A stretch of DNA of 46,267 nt from Candidatus Microgenomates bacterium (GCA_016784385.1 JADHUT010000005.1:1-46267), one strand, 5' to 3'. Shown: positions 27,712-38,116, counted from the stretch's first letter. Numbers and translations are program-made. The notes: generated by a model from the letters alone, not told the origin.

Positions 27712-30636
27712 ATGAGTAATGATTTCATTAAAGTCAGAGGAGCAAGACAACATAATTTAAAAAATGTTGATCTTGATGTTCCTAAAAACAAACTCTCTGT
27801 ACTAACTGGAGTATCAGGTAGTGGTAAAAGCTCATTTGCATTCGACACCATTTATGCAGAAGGTCAAAGAAGATATGTAGAAAGCCTTTCTACCTATGCA
27901 AGACAGTTTTTGGGAATCATGGAAAAACCAGATGTGGACAGCATTGAAGGCCTTTCTCCTGCAATTTCAATTGATCAAAAAACTACTAGTAGAAATCCTC
28001 GCTCTACCGTTGGAACTATTACAGAGGTATATGATTATTTAAGACTACTGTATGCTCGTGTAGGCCACCCACACTGTCCTATTTGTGGTTCTGAGATATC
28101 TGCGCAATCATTAGAACAAATTGTAGATAAAGCAATTGATACAATCAAAAAAAACACAAAAACACACAAAAAAGGATGGTTTTTTATTCTCTCTCCTGTT
28201 GTAAAAGACAGAAAAGGTGAGTTCTCTTCTCTTTTTGACAATTTGAAGGCAAAAGGATTTATTAAAGTAAGAGTGGATGGAGTTATAAAGGATCTGCACG
28301 ACGACTTTGTACTGATAAAGACAAATAAACACTCAATTGAGGTAGTAGTAGACAAGGTATCAGTTTCAGTTAAAGACACAAACAATAAAGTGTTTTTAGA
28401 CAACTTGAGATCACGCCTTTTTGATTCTTTCTCTCAAGCTCTAAACCTTGCTGACGGCTACGCTATTTTGACTGAAATAGGAGACACTGGCTTTACAATT
28501 CCTGAGTTTCCAAAAAAGTTTGATGATCATCTTTTTTCTGAAAAGTTTTCCTGTCCAAAAGACAATTTATCTCTACCTGAGATAGAACCTAGAAGTTTTT
28601 CTTTCAATTCTCCCCACGGAGCATGTTCTGACTGCACCGGGCTTGGTAAGCTTAAAAAGGTAGATGAAAAACTAATCATTTCTCCAACACTTTCCATACT
28701 GGAAGGTGCGATCTTGCCATTTTCGACAATGTTTGAAACAGACACCTGGTATAGCCGCCTTATCTTAGCAGTTTGTGAAGCCCACAAAATAAATCCAAAG
28801 ATGCCGTTTGAAAAACTGACGGAAGCTCAAGTTAAGTTGATCCTCTTTGGAACTGGTAAAAGAGAATACATAGTAGATGGAACTAATAAATCCGGAAAAC
28901 TAACCTCCATTAGGTGGGCATTTAGGGGAATTGTCAACGAGCTGCACCGTAGACACCGTGAGTCTTCTTCTGATTGGGTACGCTCTGAAGTTGAAAAGTA
29001 TATGAGAGAAGTTACTTGCGCAACTTGTTTGGGCGCTAGACTTAAAAAGGAAAGTCTTGCAACTACAATAGACAACTTGAGTATTTCTGAAATCACTAAA
29101 AAATCCATTACACAGCTACTTGACTGGATAAATAGTAGTAACACATTTTTAAATTCAAGGGAACTCAATATTGCAAAGCTTATCTTAAAAGAAATTGAAG
29201 GTAGACTTAAATTTCTTTGCTCAGTTGGCTTGGAATACCTAACTTTGGATAGAGTAGCAGGAACTCTGTCGGGTGGTGAAGCACAAAGAATAAGACTGGC
29301 AAGTCAAATTGGATCAGGCCTTACAGGGGTACTATATGTACTAGATGAACCAACCATTGGACTTCATCAAAAAGACAATAAAAAGCTAATAGATACACTA
29401 AAGCATCTCAGAGACTTAGGTAATACAGTAGTGGTTGTGGAGCATGACAAGGATTTAATGGAAAATGCTGACTTTATAGCAGACTTTGGCCCACTTGCAG
29501 GCAAATTGGGAGGGAAAGTGGTAGCATTTGGAACAAAAGAGATAATAAAAAAATCCAAAAATTCCCTTACTGGAAAGTACTTGTCAGGCAAGCGAAAAAT
29601 AAATGTAACAACTCCTCAAAACCTTTTTCCAATGAGGGAGCTCTCAGATGAAAACCAAATTTTAAAAATAAAGGGTGTAACTCAATTTAATTTGAAAAAT
29701 GTATCAGTTGAGTTTCCTTTGGGTAAGTTTATTTGTATAACAGGAGTCTCTGGTTCTGGAAAGTCCACTCTTCTTGTTGAAACCCTCTACCCGGCACTCC
29801 AAAACGAATTCATTTCACTGTTTAAAGGAGAAGTAGGAGAACACACTGGCATTGAAGGCATTGAAAACATAGACAAAACCATTCTAATTGACCAAAGCCC
29901 AATAGGTAGAACTCCGCGCTCTAACCCTGCTACCTACACTAAACTATTTGATCTAGTAAGAGATGTGTATGCTGCAACTAGAGAGGCAAGAGTTAATGGA
30001 TACAAGAAAGGTCAATTTTCTTTCAATCTAAAAGGGGGAAGATGTGAAGCATGTGAGGGACAAGGCCAAACAAAAATTGAAATGCAGTTTATGAGTGATA
30101 TTTGGGTGGACTGTGAAGTTTGCAAAGCCAAAAGATATAACAACCAAACCCTAGAAATTACATACAGAGGGAAAAACATATCTGAAGTACTAGATATGAC
30201 AGTTACCGAAGCTTTGGAATTTTTCCATGCTCACCATCCAATCACTGAAAAGCTGCAAACACTAAAAGACGTTGGTATGGGCTATATGCAACTAGGCCAA
30301 CCTGCAACAACTCTCTCAGGTGGAGAAGCCCAAAGAGTAAAACTTGCAACAGAGCTTGCAAAAAGACAAACCGGAAAAACTTTCTATATTTTAGATGAGC
30401 CAACAACAGGCCTTCATTTTGCAGACATAGAAAGACTATTGAAAGTATTAAAGCTTTTGGTATCTAAAGGAAACACAGTGTGTGTAATTGAACACAATCT
30501 GGATGTTGTCAAAAATGCAGATTATATAATTGACTTAGGACCCGGTGGAGGAGAGGCTGGTGGGGAAGTAATTGCAACAGGAACTCCGCTAGAGCTCAAA
30601 AATAATATAAATTCAGTGACTGGGAAGTATTTATAA
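27712..30636 (+). CDS. uvrA: Excinuclease ABC subunit A
   Basis: IKVRGARQHNLKNVD, two ABC domains, CxxC zinc motifs. The ORF track starts upstream at 27625. Confidence 0.95.
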   Translation: MSNDFIKVRGARQHNLKNVDLDVPKNKLSVLTGVSGSGKSSFAFDTIYAEGQRRYVESLSTYARQFLGIMEKPDVDSIEGLSPAISIDQKTTSRNPRSTVGTITEVYDYLRLLYARVGHPHCPICGSEISAQSLEQIVDKAIDTIKKNTKTHKKGWFFILSPVVKDRKGEFSSLFDNLKAKGFIKVRVDGVIKDLHDDFVLIKTNKHSIEVVVDKVSVSVKDTNNKVFLDNLRSRLFDSFSQALNLADGYAILTEIGDTGFTIPEFPKKFDDHLFSEKFSCPKDNLSLPEIEPRSFSFNSPHGACSDCTGLGKLKKVDEKLIISPTLSILEGAILPFSTMFETDTWYSRLILAVCEAHKINPKMPFEKLTEAQVKLILFGTGKREYIVDGTNKSGKLTSIRWAFRGIVNELHRRHRESSSDWVRSEVEKYMREVTCATCLGARLKKESLATTIDNLSISEITKKSITQLLDWINSSNTFLNSRELNIAKLILKEIEGRLKFLCSVGLEYLTLDRVAGTLSGGEAQRIRLASQIGSGLTGVLYVLDEPTIGLHQKDNKKLIDTLKHLRDLGNTVVVVEHDKDLMENADFIADFGPLAGKLGGKVVAFGTKEIIKKSKNSLTGKYLSGKRKINVTTPQNLFPMRELSDENQILKIKGVTQFNLKNVSVEFPLGKFICITGVSGSGKSTLLVETLYPALQNEFISLFKGEVGEHTGIEGIENIDKTILIDQSPIGRTPRSNPATYTKLFDLVRDVYAATREARVNGYKKGQFSFNLKGGRCEACEGQGQTKIEMQFMSDIWVDCEVCKAKRYNNQTLEITYRGKNISEVLDMTVTEALEFFHAHHPITEKLQTLKDVGMGYMQLGQPATTLSGGEAQRVKLATELAKRQTGKTFYILDEPTTGLHFADIERLLKVLKLLVSKGNTVCVIEHNLDVVKNADYIIDLGPGGGEAGGEVIATGTPLELKNNINSVTGKYL

Positions 30637-30923
30637 CTTGGAGTCTATTCTCAAAACTTTGTCAACCTTGTCGATTCGTTCATTTGTATCGTCATAATGT
30701 TGTTCTGTCAATACAACTGCTTCTCTGGTTTTTTTAAATTCCCCATCAATTTATCTTGACTGTCTAAATACACCTTCGTTGTTGGGAGATATTTAATTTT
30801 TTTAGTCAATTCTTTACGAAGCTCGTTCGCGCTCGTATCGATCATATTACCAATCTGTGGCATAAGTATCTCTTGAAACTGTGCTAAAGTGAGAGTAGAT
30901 TTACCATTTGTAGTTTTTGTCAT
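30631..30923 (-). pseudogene. Small coiled-coil hypothetical protein broken by a -1 frame change at A7
   Basis: Frame 1 MTKTTNGKSTLTLAQFQEILMP...MGNLKK, then -1 frame TREAVVLTEQHYDDTNERIDKVDKVLRIDSKL*. Confidence 0.6.
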
Positions 30924-31008
30924 ACTTTTTTTACTTCATGAAACCATTTTAGTCAAGAATATTTACCCCCATGGCATAGAAGTGATAGGTTTTGTATACT
31001 AGAATACA

Positions 31009-32865
31009 ATGAAAAAGTTTTTTTTGTTTTTTTGTACTTTTCTTTTTTTGTTTTCAGGTTTGACTAGTGGTGTAAGTGCTGATGGTGAGTTCAACACAGA
31101 CTTTGATGTAACATACACAGTTTCTGAAACTGGAGTTACTACAGTTTCTAATCAAGTTACTCTTACTAATATTTTTTCAAATTTATACGCTTCTTCATAC
31201 AGTATTGTTCTGGATAGTATGGCACCTTCCAATATACGGTCATTCGACGGTAATGGGGCTGTATACAATGTAAAAACAACTGTAGATGGCACAAAAACTA
31301 CCATTTCTGTTTCTTTTCCTGATAATTTAGTAGGAAAGGACAAATCAAGAACATTTTGGGTCAACTATGATGAACCATCATTCGCTGTTCGAACTGGAGA
31401 AGTTTGGGAAGTATCAATCCCTAGGCTTTCTGAATCTTCTTCCTTTTCTTCATACTTTGTAACTCTTTCAGTTCCATCTTCTTTTGGTCAAGAAGCATAT
31501 TTATCTCCTAGACCTCGTCAAAGATCAACTAATGGGGGAATGCAGGAGTTTAAATTTAATATAGAAGATGTAGCCTCCACGGGAATTGTGGCAGGATTTG
31601 GCCAATTCCAAGTTTTTTCATTTACACTTTACTATCATCTGGAAAATCCACTTACAAGGACTGCCACAACTGAGGTTGCCCTTCCTCCTGATACTGCATT
31701 TCAACGAATGTACTACCATAATCTAAATCCAAAACCCAAAAGTATTCATGTGGACACAGACGGAAATTGGATAGCAACTTATGAAATGAAAGCTAGGGAA
31801 AGAATTGATGTCGTGGCCAAAGGTTCTGTACAAATTTTTTCCACACTTCGTAATTTTCCGAAACCTACCATTGAGACATTAAATAAAAACCTGCAAAGTA
31901 CCCCGTATTGGCAAAGCTCAGATCCAACAATAATGTCTTTAGCAACTAGGCTTAAAACTCCAAAAGCCATATATGACTATGTGACAAATACATTTACGTA
32001 TGACTATTCAAGAGTTAGACCAAATGTGGAAAGATTAGGGGCAATCAGTGCTCTGGAGCAACCATCTATTGCTATTTGTATGGAATATACAGACTCGTTC
32101 ATTGCTCTCGCTCGTGCAGCTGGCATCCCGGCTCGAGAAATAAATGGTTATGCATATACAGAAAATCCTGAAATTCAACCTCTCTCATTGGTTAATGATG
32201 TACTACATGCCTGGCCAGAATACTATGATTCCACCAGGGGAGCATGGATTCCAATTGACCCTACTTGGGGTTCAACTACAGGGGGAGTTGATTATTTCAA
32301 CAAACTAGATCTTCGCCATTTCACTTTTGTTATACATGGAGAGCAAGACTCTCAACCATACTCTCCTGGGTCATACAAACTAGGTACTAATCCACAAAAG
32401 GATGTATTTGTTTCTTTTGGAAGCTTACCTGAAGAACGAAATTCAAAACCAACAGTGACTGCACAAGTTGGAGGTTGGATCCCATTTCTACCTAATAAGT
32501 TAAAACTTAAAATAGATAATCCAGGACCTGTTGCTCTTTATTCAGTTACTCCAACAATTCTTTTTGATCAAAGTGCTACAGAAAGCAAACTTTTCATTGA
32601 GAGTTTGTTGCCTTTCCAAACTTACGAAATATCTCTCGATATTCCATTTTCATTTTTAGGAACTAACACTCCAGAAAAAGTAACAGTCTTGGTGGAAGGG
32701 GAATCAGTTACAGTTCCTACCAATAAAAACCAGGTAGTTATATATAATTTGCTTTTTATATTCTTCTCCACAATACTTGTTCTTCTAACATTTCTTTTTA
32801 GACTTAAAAAATGGAAGGTAAACTTCAATGGCTTAAAAGCCATTTTGTTTAGTGTCAAGAAATGA
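31009..32865 (+). CDS. Secreted/membrane-anchored transglutaminase-like protein
   Basis: Signal peptide; AICMEYTDSFIALARAAGIPAREINGYAY...LHAWPEYYDSTRGAWIPIDPTWG; C-terminal TM. Confidence 0.8.
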   Translation: MKKFFLFFCTFLFLFSGLTSGVSADGEFNTDFDVTYTVSETGVTTVSNQVTLTNIFSNLYASSYSIVLDSMAPSNIRSFDGNGAVYNVKTTVDGTKTTISVSFPDNLVGKDKSRTFWVNYDEPSFAVRTGEVWEVSIPRLSESSSFSSYFVTLSVPSSFGQEAYLSPRPRQRSTNGGMQEFKFNIEDVASTGIVAGFGQFQVFSFTLYYHLENPLTRTATTEVALPPDTAFQRMYYHNLNPKPKSIHVDTDGNWIATYEMKARERIDVVAKGSVQIFSTLRNFPKPTIETLNKNLQSTPYWQSSDPTIMSLATRLKTPKAIYDYVTNTFTYDYSRVRPNVERLGAISALEQPSIAICMEYTDSFIALARAAGIPAREINGYAYTENPEIQPLSLVNDVLHAWPEYYDSTRGAWIPIDPTWGSTTGGVDYFNKLDLRHFTFVIHGEQDSQPYSPGSYKLGTNPQKDVFVSFGSLPEERNSKPTVTAQVGGWIPFLPNKLKLKIDNPGPVALYSVTPTILFDQSATESKLFIESLLPFQTYEISLDIPFSFLGTNTPEKVTVLVEGESVTVPTNKNQVVIYNLLFIFFSTILVLLTFLFRLKKWKVNFNGLKAILFSVKK

Positions 32866-34220
32866 TTCAAGTTTCACTAGATAAATACACCAACATTACC
32901 AAACTTTCGAAAATCAAAATAGACAAAAAAGTATTTTCTAAGCTCCCTCAAACTCCCGGTGTATACATTTTTTGGAAAAAAGTTGCTCGAAAAAAAGATA
33001 TTCCCATATATATTGGTAAATCAGTTAACTTAAAATCTCGTCTATCTAGCTACTTGGCAGTTCATTTGGGGCCAAAAACTAAAAAAATGGTCAAGGAAGC
33101 TGAGAGCATTTCTATTATTAAAGTATTTTCGGAACTTGAGTCACTCCTTTTGGAAGCTAGATTAATCAGAAAATTCAAGCCATTTTATAATATTATCGCA
33201 AAGGACGACAAACGACCCCTTTATATAGTGATTACAAAAGATGAGTTTCCAAGAGTTTTGTCTGCAAGGAGACCTAAAAAAAATGAATTTAGAGCTGAGT
33301 TTGGTCCTTTCCCTGCAGGAAAGAATGTAAAAACTATATTGAGGTTAATCAGAAAAATATTTCCATATAGTGATCACCTAACCAGTAAAAACAAACTTAG
33401 AAGTAAGCCTTGTATATATAGCCAGATTGGTCTTTGTGACCCTTGTCCAAACACCATTTCAAGTGCAACGGAAAAAACAAAATACAAACAAAACATTAAA
33501 AACACAAAAAGACTGCTGCAGGGAAAGTTTAGCGGTGTTCAGAAGGACTTAAACACTGCTATGAAAAAATTATCAAAGGAAAAAAAGTATGAAGAGGCAG
33601 GGAAGTTGAGGGATCAACTTAAAGCATTAAATTACATTACCCAACCTCAAATACCAACGGGTGAGTTTTTGAAAAATCCAAATTTAGAACAAGACGTCAG
33701 AAGTGAAGAAATAAAAAGCCTGAGTAGCATGTTGGCTTGTGGAGGGTTAAAGCCAAAAACCCTGCAGAGAATAGAATGCTTTGACATTGCACATATTGCC
33801 GGGGTTAACCCAACAGCCTCAATGGTAGTTGCAATTAATGGTCAAATGGAAAATTCGAAATACAGACACTTCAAAATTAAGCAAAAAAAGACCCAAAGCG
33901 ACTTTGACTCCATGGTCGAAGTAGCCAAAAGAAGAAGAAATAATATAGCCAAATGGGGGACTCCTGATTTAATAGTAGTTGATGGGGGATTGGCACAAGT
34001 AAAAGCGTTCAATCAAATTTTTATGGAACCTTTGCAAAAGAAAAAAATTCCTGTTGTGGGGATAGCAAAACATCCTGATAGATTAATATTTTCTGAAGGC
34101 AAAAAGGTCAAGCTTACTGGGTCAACTCTGCGCTTAACTCAAAGACTTCGTGACGAAGCACATAGGTTTGCAAGAAGGTATCACCACCTTCTGATGAAGA
34201 AGTCTTTATATGCTAGCTAA
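32862..34220 (+). CDS. uvrC: Excinuclease ABC subunit C (short form)
   Basis: GIY-YIG domain TPGVYIFW...PIYIGKSVNLKSRLSSY, UVR motif, RNase H-like FDIAHI...DLIVVDGG...RDEAHRFA. Confidence 0.9.
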   Translation: MIQVSLDKYTNITKLSKIKIDKKVFSKLPQTPGVYIFWKKVARKKDIPIYIGKSVNLKSRLSSYLAVHLGPKTKKMVKEAESISIIKVFSELESLLLEARLIRKFKPFYNIIAKDDKRPLYIVITKDEFPRVLSARRPKKNEFRAEFGPFPAGKNVKTILRLIRKIFPYSDHLTSKNKLRSKPCIYSQIGLCDPCPNTISSATEKTKYKQNIKNTKRLLQGKFSGVQKDLNTAMKKLSKEKKYEEAGKLRDQLKALNYITQPQIPTGEFLKNPNLEQDVRSEEIKSLSSMLACGGLKPKTLQRIECFDIAHIAGVNPTASMVVAINGQMENSKYRHFKIKQKKTQSDFDSMVEVAKRRRNNIAKWGTPDLIVVDGGLAQVKAFNQIFMEPLQKKKIPVVGIAKHPDRLIFSEGKKVKLTGSTLRLTQRLRDEAHRFARRYHHLLMKKSLYAS

Positions 34221-34271
34221 TTTTGACATCATGTATTATAATAATGCTGGGAATGGAGCTATTCTGTTCGC

Positions 34272-34300
34272 AAAAAGGACCGAAAGGTCCTGTTTTGTTT
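34272..34300. terminator. Bidirectional terminator AGGACC-GAAA-GGTCCT with T-tracts both sides
   Basis: Hairpin between convergent uvrC and the DUF3800 gene. Confidence 0.8.
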
Positions 34301-35159
34301 TATGGGATTAAGTTTACATTTTTACTCAGCAATTTATTCTTTAAATCCCTTTCAAAAGAAATAAAATGATCACTACGAGAATTATGATCTGAAACAACAG
34401 CATCATAAGTTGGATATAAAACCATATCTGCGATTTGTGTACCTAAATAATCTTGTTTCTTGGGAACTATAAATAAATCCAGGATCTGATTTCTTATCTC
34501 ACTTGGCTTAATAGAACCAACCCTGTTCTTGTAAATCATTTTGAAAGCGTTTCTTAATTCTGAATCTTCTCTTTGTCCTCTAGCTTCAGCTACAATTATT
34601 CCCCTCGCTTGAATCCTGTTGTTGGTTATAAATTTAAAAAAATTCCCCACCATTTGTCTTAGACAAAGAAGGTACAAATTATAATCAACAACTGAACTCT
34701 TTGGAAATAAGTTAGAGCCGATTTTTTTTATTTTAACAACAACTCCTTCTTTATTAAAAATTCCATATTTTTTTATTAACTCGTGCTTGTCAACAAAAAT
34801 TACATCAAATTTATAGTTTCCTGTCCTGACAAAGGAGGATAAAGAGGATTTTAACTCAAATTCTTTTTCAAATTTCTATTTAAATCTGAATAATTATCTC
34901 TTGTGTTTAAAATATCTACATAATGAAAAATTAAATTATTCTTTTTGGGATAATATTTCTTTTTTATTCTCTCAGATCTGGATATTAGATCATACAAACC
35001 AGAAGATGGGACAATAACTCCAGAAATCCCAAAGTGAAAATGTTTTTCTTTTGTGAAAATATCTTCTTTACTAAATTTAAGCATTTCGTTTAAATTTGGT
35101 GCATATATTTCGTCTAAAAACATAAAATAAAGATTGTCTGTCATAAAATGATTATACAA
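34300..35159 (-). pseudogene. DUF3800-like protein split by a single frame change near 34864
   Basis: Two ORFs (34851..35159 and 34300..34677) join through the -1 frame: ...RNL/EKEFELKSSLSSFVRTGNYKFDVIFVDKHELIKKY...VVDYNLYLLCLRQMVG.... Confidence 0.7.
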
Positions 35160-35166
35160 TAGAATC

Positions 35167-35195
35167 TTGACAGCAAGGCCTGCATGGCTAATAAT
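35167..35195 (+). promoter_or_regulatory. Promoter TTGACA-N17-AATAAT, 6 nt before GTG start
   Basis: Read directly. Confidence 0.65.
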
Positions 35196-35201
35196 TAAGC
35201 T

Positions 35202-35603
35202 GTGAAGAGAATACTAAGACATTTCACAATAGACACAGTTTCACTGTATTTGGCTTCTTCAATTGCGTCAGGTCTTGTTTTTGAAAAAGGTATTGAAACG
35301 ATTGTCTTTGCAGGATTGGGTTTAACACTAGCCTCATTAATTGCAAAACCAATAATAAATGTGCTCATGCTTCCTATTAATTTGATTTCATTTGGACTGT
35401 TTCGTTGGGTTTCATCTGCAATTGCTTTGTACTTGGTAACTTTGGTGGTTGATGGATTTCAAATTGTTAAATTCCATTTTGGAGGGTTTAGTAGTGTTTG
35501 GTTTGATCTTCCAAATTTTACCTTTGAGGGAGTAGCAGCAATTATTTCATTTTCACTACTTCTATCTCTCATAGCCAGCTTTATATATTGGCTTGTTAAG
35601 TAA
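35202..35603 (+). CDS. Phage holin family 4 / small integral membrane protein
   Basis: 133 aa, several TMs; FGLTLASLIAKPIINVLMLPINLISFGLFRWVSSAIALYLV. Confidence 0.75.
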   Translation: MKRILRHFTIDTVSLYLASSIASGLVFEKGIETIVFAGLGLTLASLIAKPIINVLMLPINLISFGLFRWVSSAIALYLVTLVVDGFQIVKFHFGGFSSVWFDLPNFTFEGVAAIISFSLLLSLIASFIYWLVK

Positions 35604-35629
35604 CACTTGAGGTATAATACTCTTTAAGT

Positions 35630-35833
35630 ATGAAAAATTTTGTAATCATAGCTCAAATTGTTTGTGCAATACTTCTAGTCATTTTTGTACTACTTCAAGT
35701 TAGAGGAACTGGATTTGGTAGAGGCTCCACAGCTTCATTTACCAGGCGTGGTGCTGAAAGGTTAATTTTTAAACTTACCTTTGTAGTTACTGCCATATTT
35801 TTAATTCTTTCAATTACAAACTTGTTTATATAA
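35630..35833 (+). CDS. secG: Preprotein translocase subunit SecG
   Basis: IAQIVCAILLVIFVLLQVRGTGFG...STASFTRRGAERLIFKLTFV. Confidence 0.85.
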   Translation: MKNFVIIAQIVCAILLVIFVLLQVRGTGFGRGSTASFTRRGAERLIFKLTFVVTAIFLILSITNLFI

Positions 35834-35839
35834 AAATCT

Positions 35840-37144
35840 GTGTATTCACCTAGATACATAACCAGACTTATCCAAGCTTTCTTTAAACGCTTTAAAGCTA
35901 TTATCTTTTTTAGTATATTTGTTGGTGCAGTATTTTTTTTGATCTTAAACCTCATCCTTCCATCCATTATTGCAAAAAGTGTTGAAAAAATTGGAATTAG
36001 TGGTAAATACTCTACAGACAATCTCCCAGAAGAAATATTAACCCTTATTTCTGATGGTCTAACAACAGTAGACGAAAACGGTGCAGTAACTCCCAACCTT
36101 GCCTCATCATGGGAGAGCCTGGATGGAGGTAAAACATGGATTTTTACACTAGATACTACCAAGACTTGGCAAGATGGTAAGAATATTAGTACAGAGTCAG
36201 TTGTGTATGAGTTTACAGATGCCCAGGTAAACATAATTGATGAAAAAACTATTGAATTCAAACTTCAAACCCCTTTTTCTGCATTCCCAGTAGTAGTTTC
36301 TAAGCCTGTTTTTAAAAAAGGTCTTCTTGGAACTGGAGAGTGGAAAGTTAAAAAAGTTTCATTAATAGGGGGATATGTTAACAAGTTAACTATGCAAGAT
36401 AGCTTGGGCAACAAAAAAATATTTAGTTTTTATCCAACTGAAAGCAGGCTAAAACTTGGTTTCAAACTGGGAGAAGTTTCCACACTTCAAAACCTTTTTA
36501 ATCCAAAGCCATTTGATGAGTGGAAAACTACCGAGGTGCAAAAAAATGTATCAACCAATCACTTTGTTGGAATATTTTTTAATACCTTGGACGAACTTTT
36601 GTCTGAAAAAATAGTAAGACAAGCCCTAAACTATGCTACGGACAAAAACAATTTTGACACCACACGAGCATTGGGGCCAATTTCTCCAACATCATGGGGA
36701 TATAACCCACAAGTAAAACCCTACACACAAGACATAGAAAGAGCAAAGGAATTATTAAATTCTGACGAGGAAATAAAAATAGTTCTTTCTACAAGCTCTT
36801 CACTACTTCCACAAGCTGAAAAAATTAAGGATGATTGGCAGAAAATCGGAGTAACTGCCCAAATACAGGTTGTTAGTGGTGTTCCACAAAACTATCAAGC
36901 ATTCCTGGCTACAGTAGATATACCAAAAGATCCTGACCAGTATGTTTTGTGGCATTCTACACAGCAAACCAACATATCAAAATATCAAAATCCAAGAATA
37001 GACAAACTATTGGAAGATGGAAGAATAGAACAAGATCTTGAAACAAGAAAAAAAATATACCTAGATTTTCAAAGGTTTTTAGTTGAAGATTCTCCTGCAA
37101 TATTCCTGTATCACCCCAGTTTCTATACTGTGACAAGAAAGTGA
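35840..37144 (+). CDS. ABC-type peptide solute-binding protein (SBP family 5), N-terminally anchored
   Basis: LISDGLTTVDENGAVTPNLASSWESLDGGKTWIFTL...RQALNYATDKNNF; N-terminal TM. GTG start. Confidence 0.8.
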   Translation: MYSPRYITRLIQAFFKRFKAIIFFSIFVGAVFFLILNLILPSIIAKSVEKIGISGKYSTDNLPEEILTLISDGLTTVDENGAVTPNLASSWESLDGGKTWIFTLDTTKTWQDGKNISTESVVYEFTDAQVNIIDEKTIEFKLQTPFSAFPVVVSKPVFKKGLLGTGEWKVKKVSLIGGYVNKLTMQDSLGNKKIFSFYPTESRLKLGFKLGEVSTLQNLFNPKPFDEWKTTEVQKNVSTNHFVGIFFNTLDELLSEKIVRQALNYATDKNNFDTTRALGPISPTSWGYNPQVKPYTQDIERAKELLNSDEEIKIVLSTSSSLLPQAEKIKDDWQKIGVTAQIQVVSGVPQNYQAFLATVDIPKDPDQYVLWHSTQQTNISKYQNPRIDKLLEDGRIEQDLETRKKIYLDFQRFLVEDSPAIFLYHPSFYTVTRK

Positions 37145-37181
37145 TTGATATCTTGCAGGCAAATGACTTTAAGTTGAGAAT

Positions 37182-37712
37182 ATGAATTACTACACTCTAA
37201 AAATAGGAAATATTACTAGAAAATTACCAATTGTTTTTTTACGAAATAATTTAAGGATAGCTTCAGTAAATTTATTGGGTGACACTGAACTTGTAGAAAT
37301 AATTGCTAAAAAACTACTAAATAAACTTAAACAAATAGACTTTGACTACTTTGTTGGGCCAGAAGTAAAAGTAGTTCCTCTGCTGCATGAACTATCAAGA
37401 CTTTCTAAAAATAATAGATACGTTGTCTGCAGGAAAAATATACATGGATACATGGTTTCACCCATTAAGACAAATTTAAAAAGCCCTCTTGTTATTAATG
37501 GCTCAGATGCCGAACTCTTAAAAGGAAAAAGGGTAGTAATTGTTGATGACGTAGTGACAACGGGGTCAACTTTCTACTCAGTAGAGAAACTTATGGAACT
37601 AGTAAACACTAAAGTTGTTGCAAAAATAGCAGTTTTTAAACAAGGAGATAATTTACATCCTAGCAATAAAAATACTATATTTATCTCTTCTTTACCAACT
37701 TTTACTTCTTGA
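37182..37712 (+). CDS. Phosphoribosyltransferase (adenine PRTase-like)
   Basis: VVIVDDVVTTGSTFYSVEKLM PRPP-binding motif. Confidence 0.8.
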   Translation: MNYYTLKIGNITRKLPIVFLRNNLRIASVNLLGDTELVEIIAKKLLNKLKQIDFDYFVGPEVKVVPLLHELSRLSKNNRYVVCRKNIHGYMVSPIKTNLKSPLVINGSDAELLKGKRVVIVDDVVTTGSTFYSVEKLMELVNTKVVAKIAVFKQGDNLHPSNKNTIFISSLPTFTS

Positions 37713-37834
37713 CGAGTTATAAGTTAATCTAGTAAATTGTAAATACATCTAAAAGAGCTTGTGGATGCCGCGAGCAAATTTTTTAATAAAATGGCAGAAT
37801 ATATATTATATTTTAAATGTAAGTTTACTTATTG

Positions 37835-37859
37835 ACTCGAGATCTCTCGAGTTTTTTTT
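37835..37859 (+). terminator. Rho-independent terminator ACTCGAG-ATCT-CTCGAGT + T-run
   Basis: Perfect 7-bp stem followed by T8. Confidence 0.8.
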
Positions 37860-37891
37860 ATGCAAAAAATAACTAGAAACGAGGTGGTTAA

Positions 37892-38104
37892 TTGATGAAA
37901 CAAGAAAAAAATGATTGTTATAACCCAGGAGATTTATCACTTCCAAAGGATTACATAATAATACCAAGAGAAAAAGTATTGATTATACAGAGCAATCAAG
38001 CAATGCTCACAAACCCTAGAGGCTTTGACAGGATAGAAAGCTTGGATTTAGAAACATATTCTAGAGAAGATGAAAAACAAGCTATCGCAGAAACAACAAT
38101 CTAA
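37892..38104 (+). CDS. Small hypothetical protein
   Basis: 70 aa; SD-like GAGGTGG upstream. Confidence 0.5.
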   Translation: MMKQEKNDCYNPGDLSLPKDYIIIPREKVLIIQSNQAMLTNPRGFDRIESLDLETYSREDEKQAIAETTI

Positions 38105-38116
38105 ATCAAATATATA

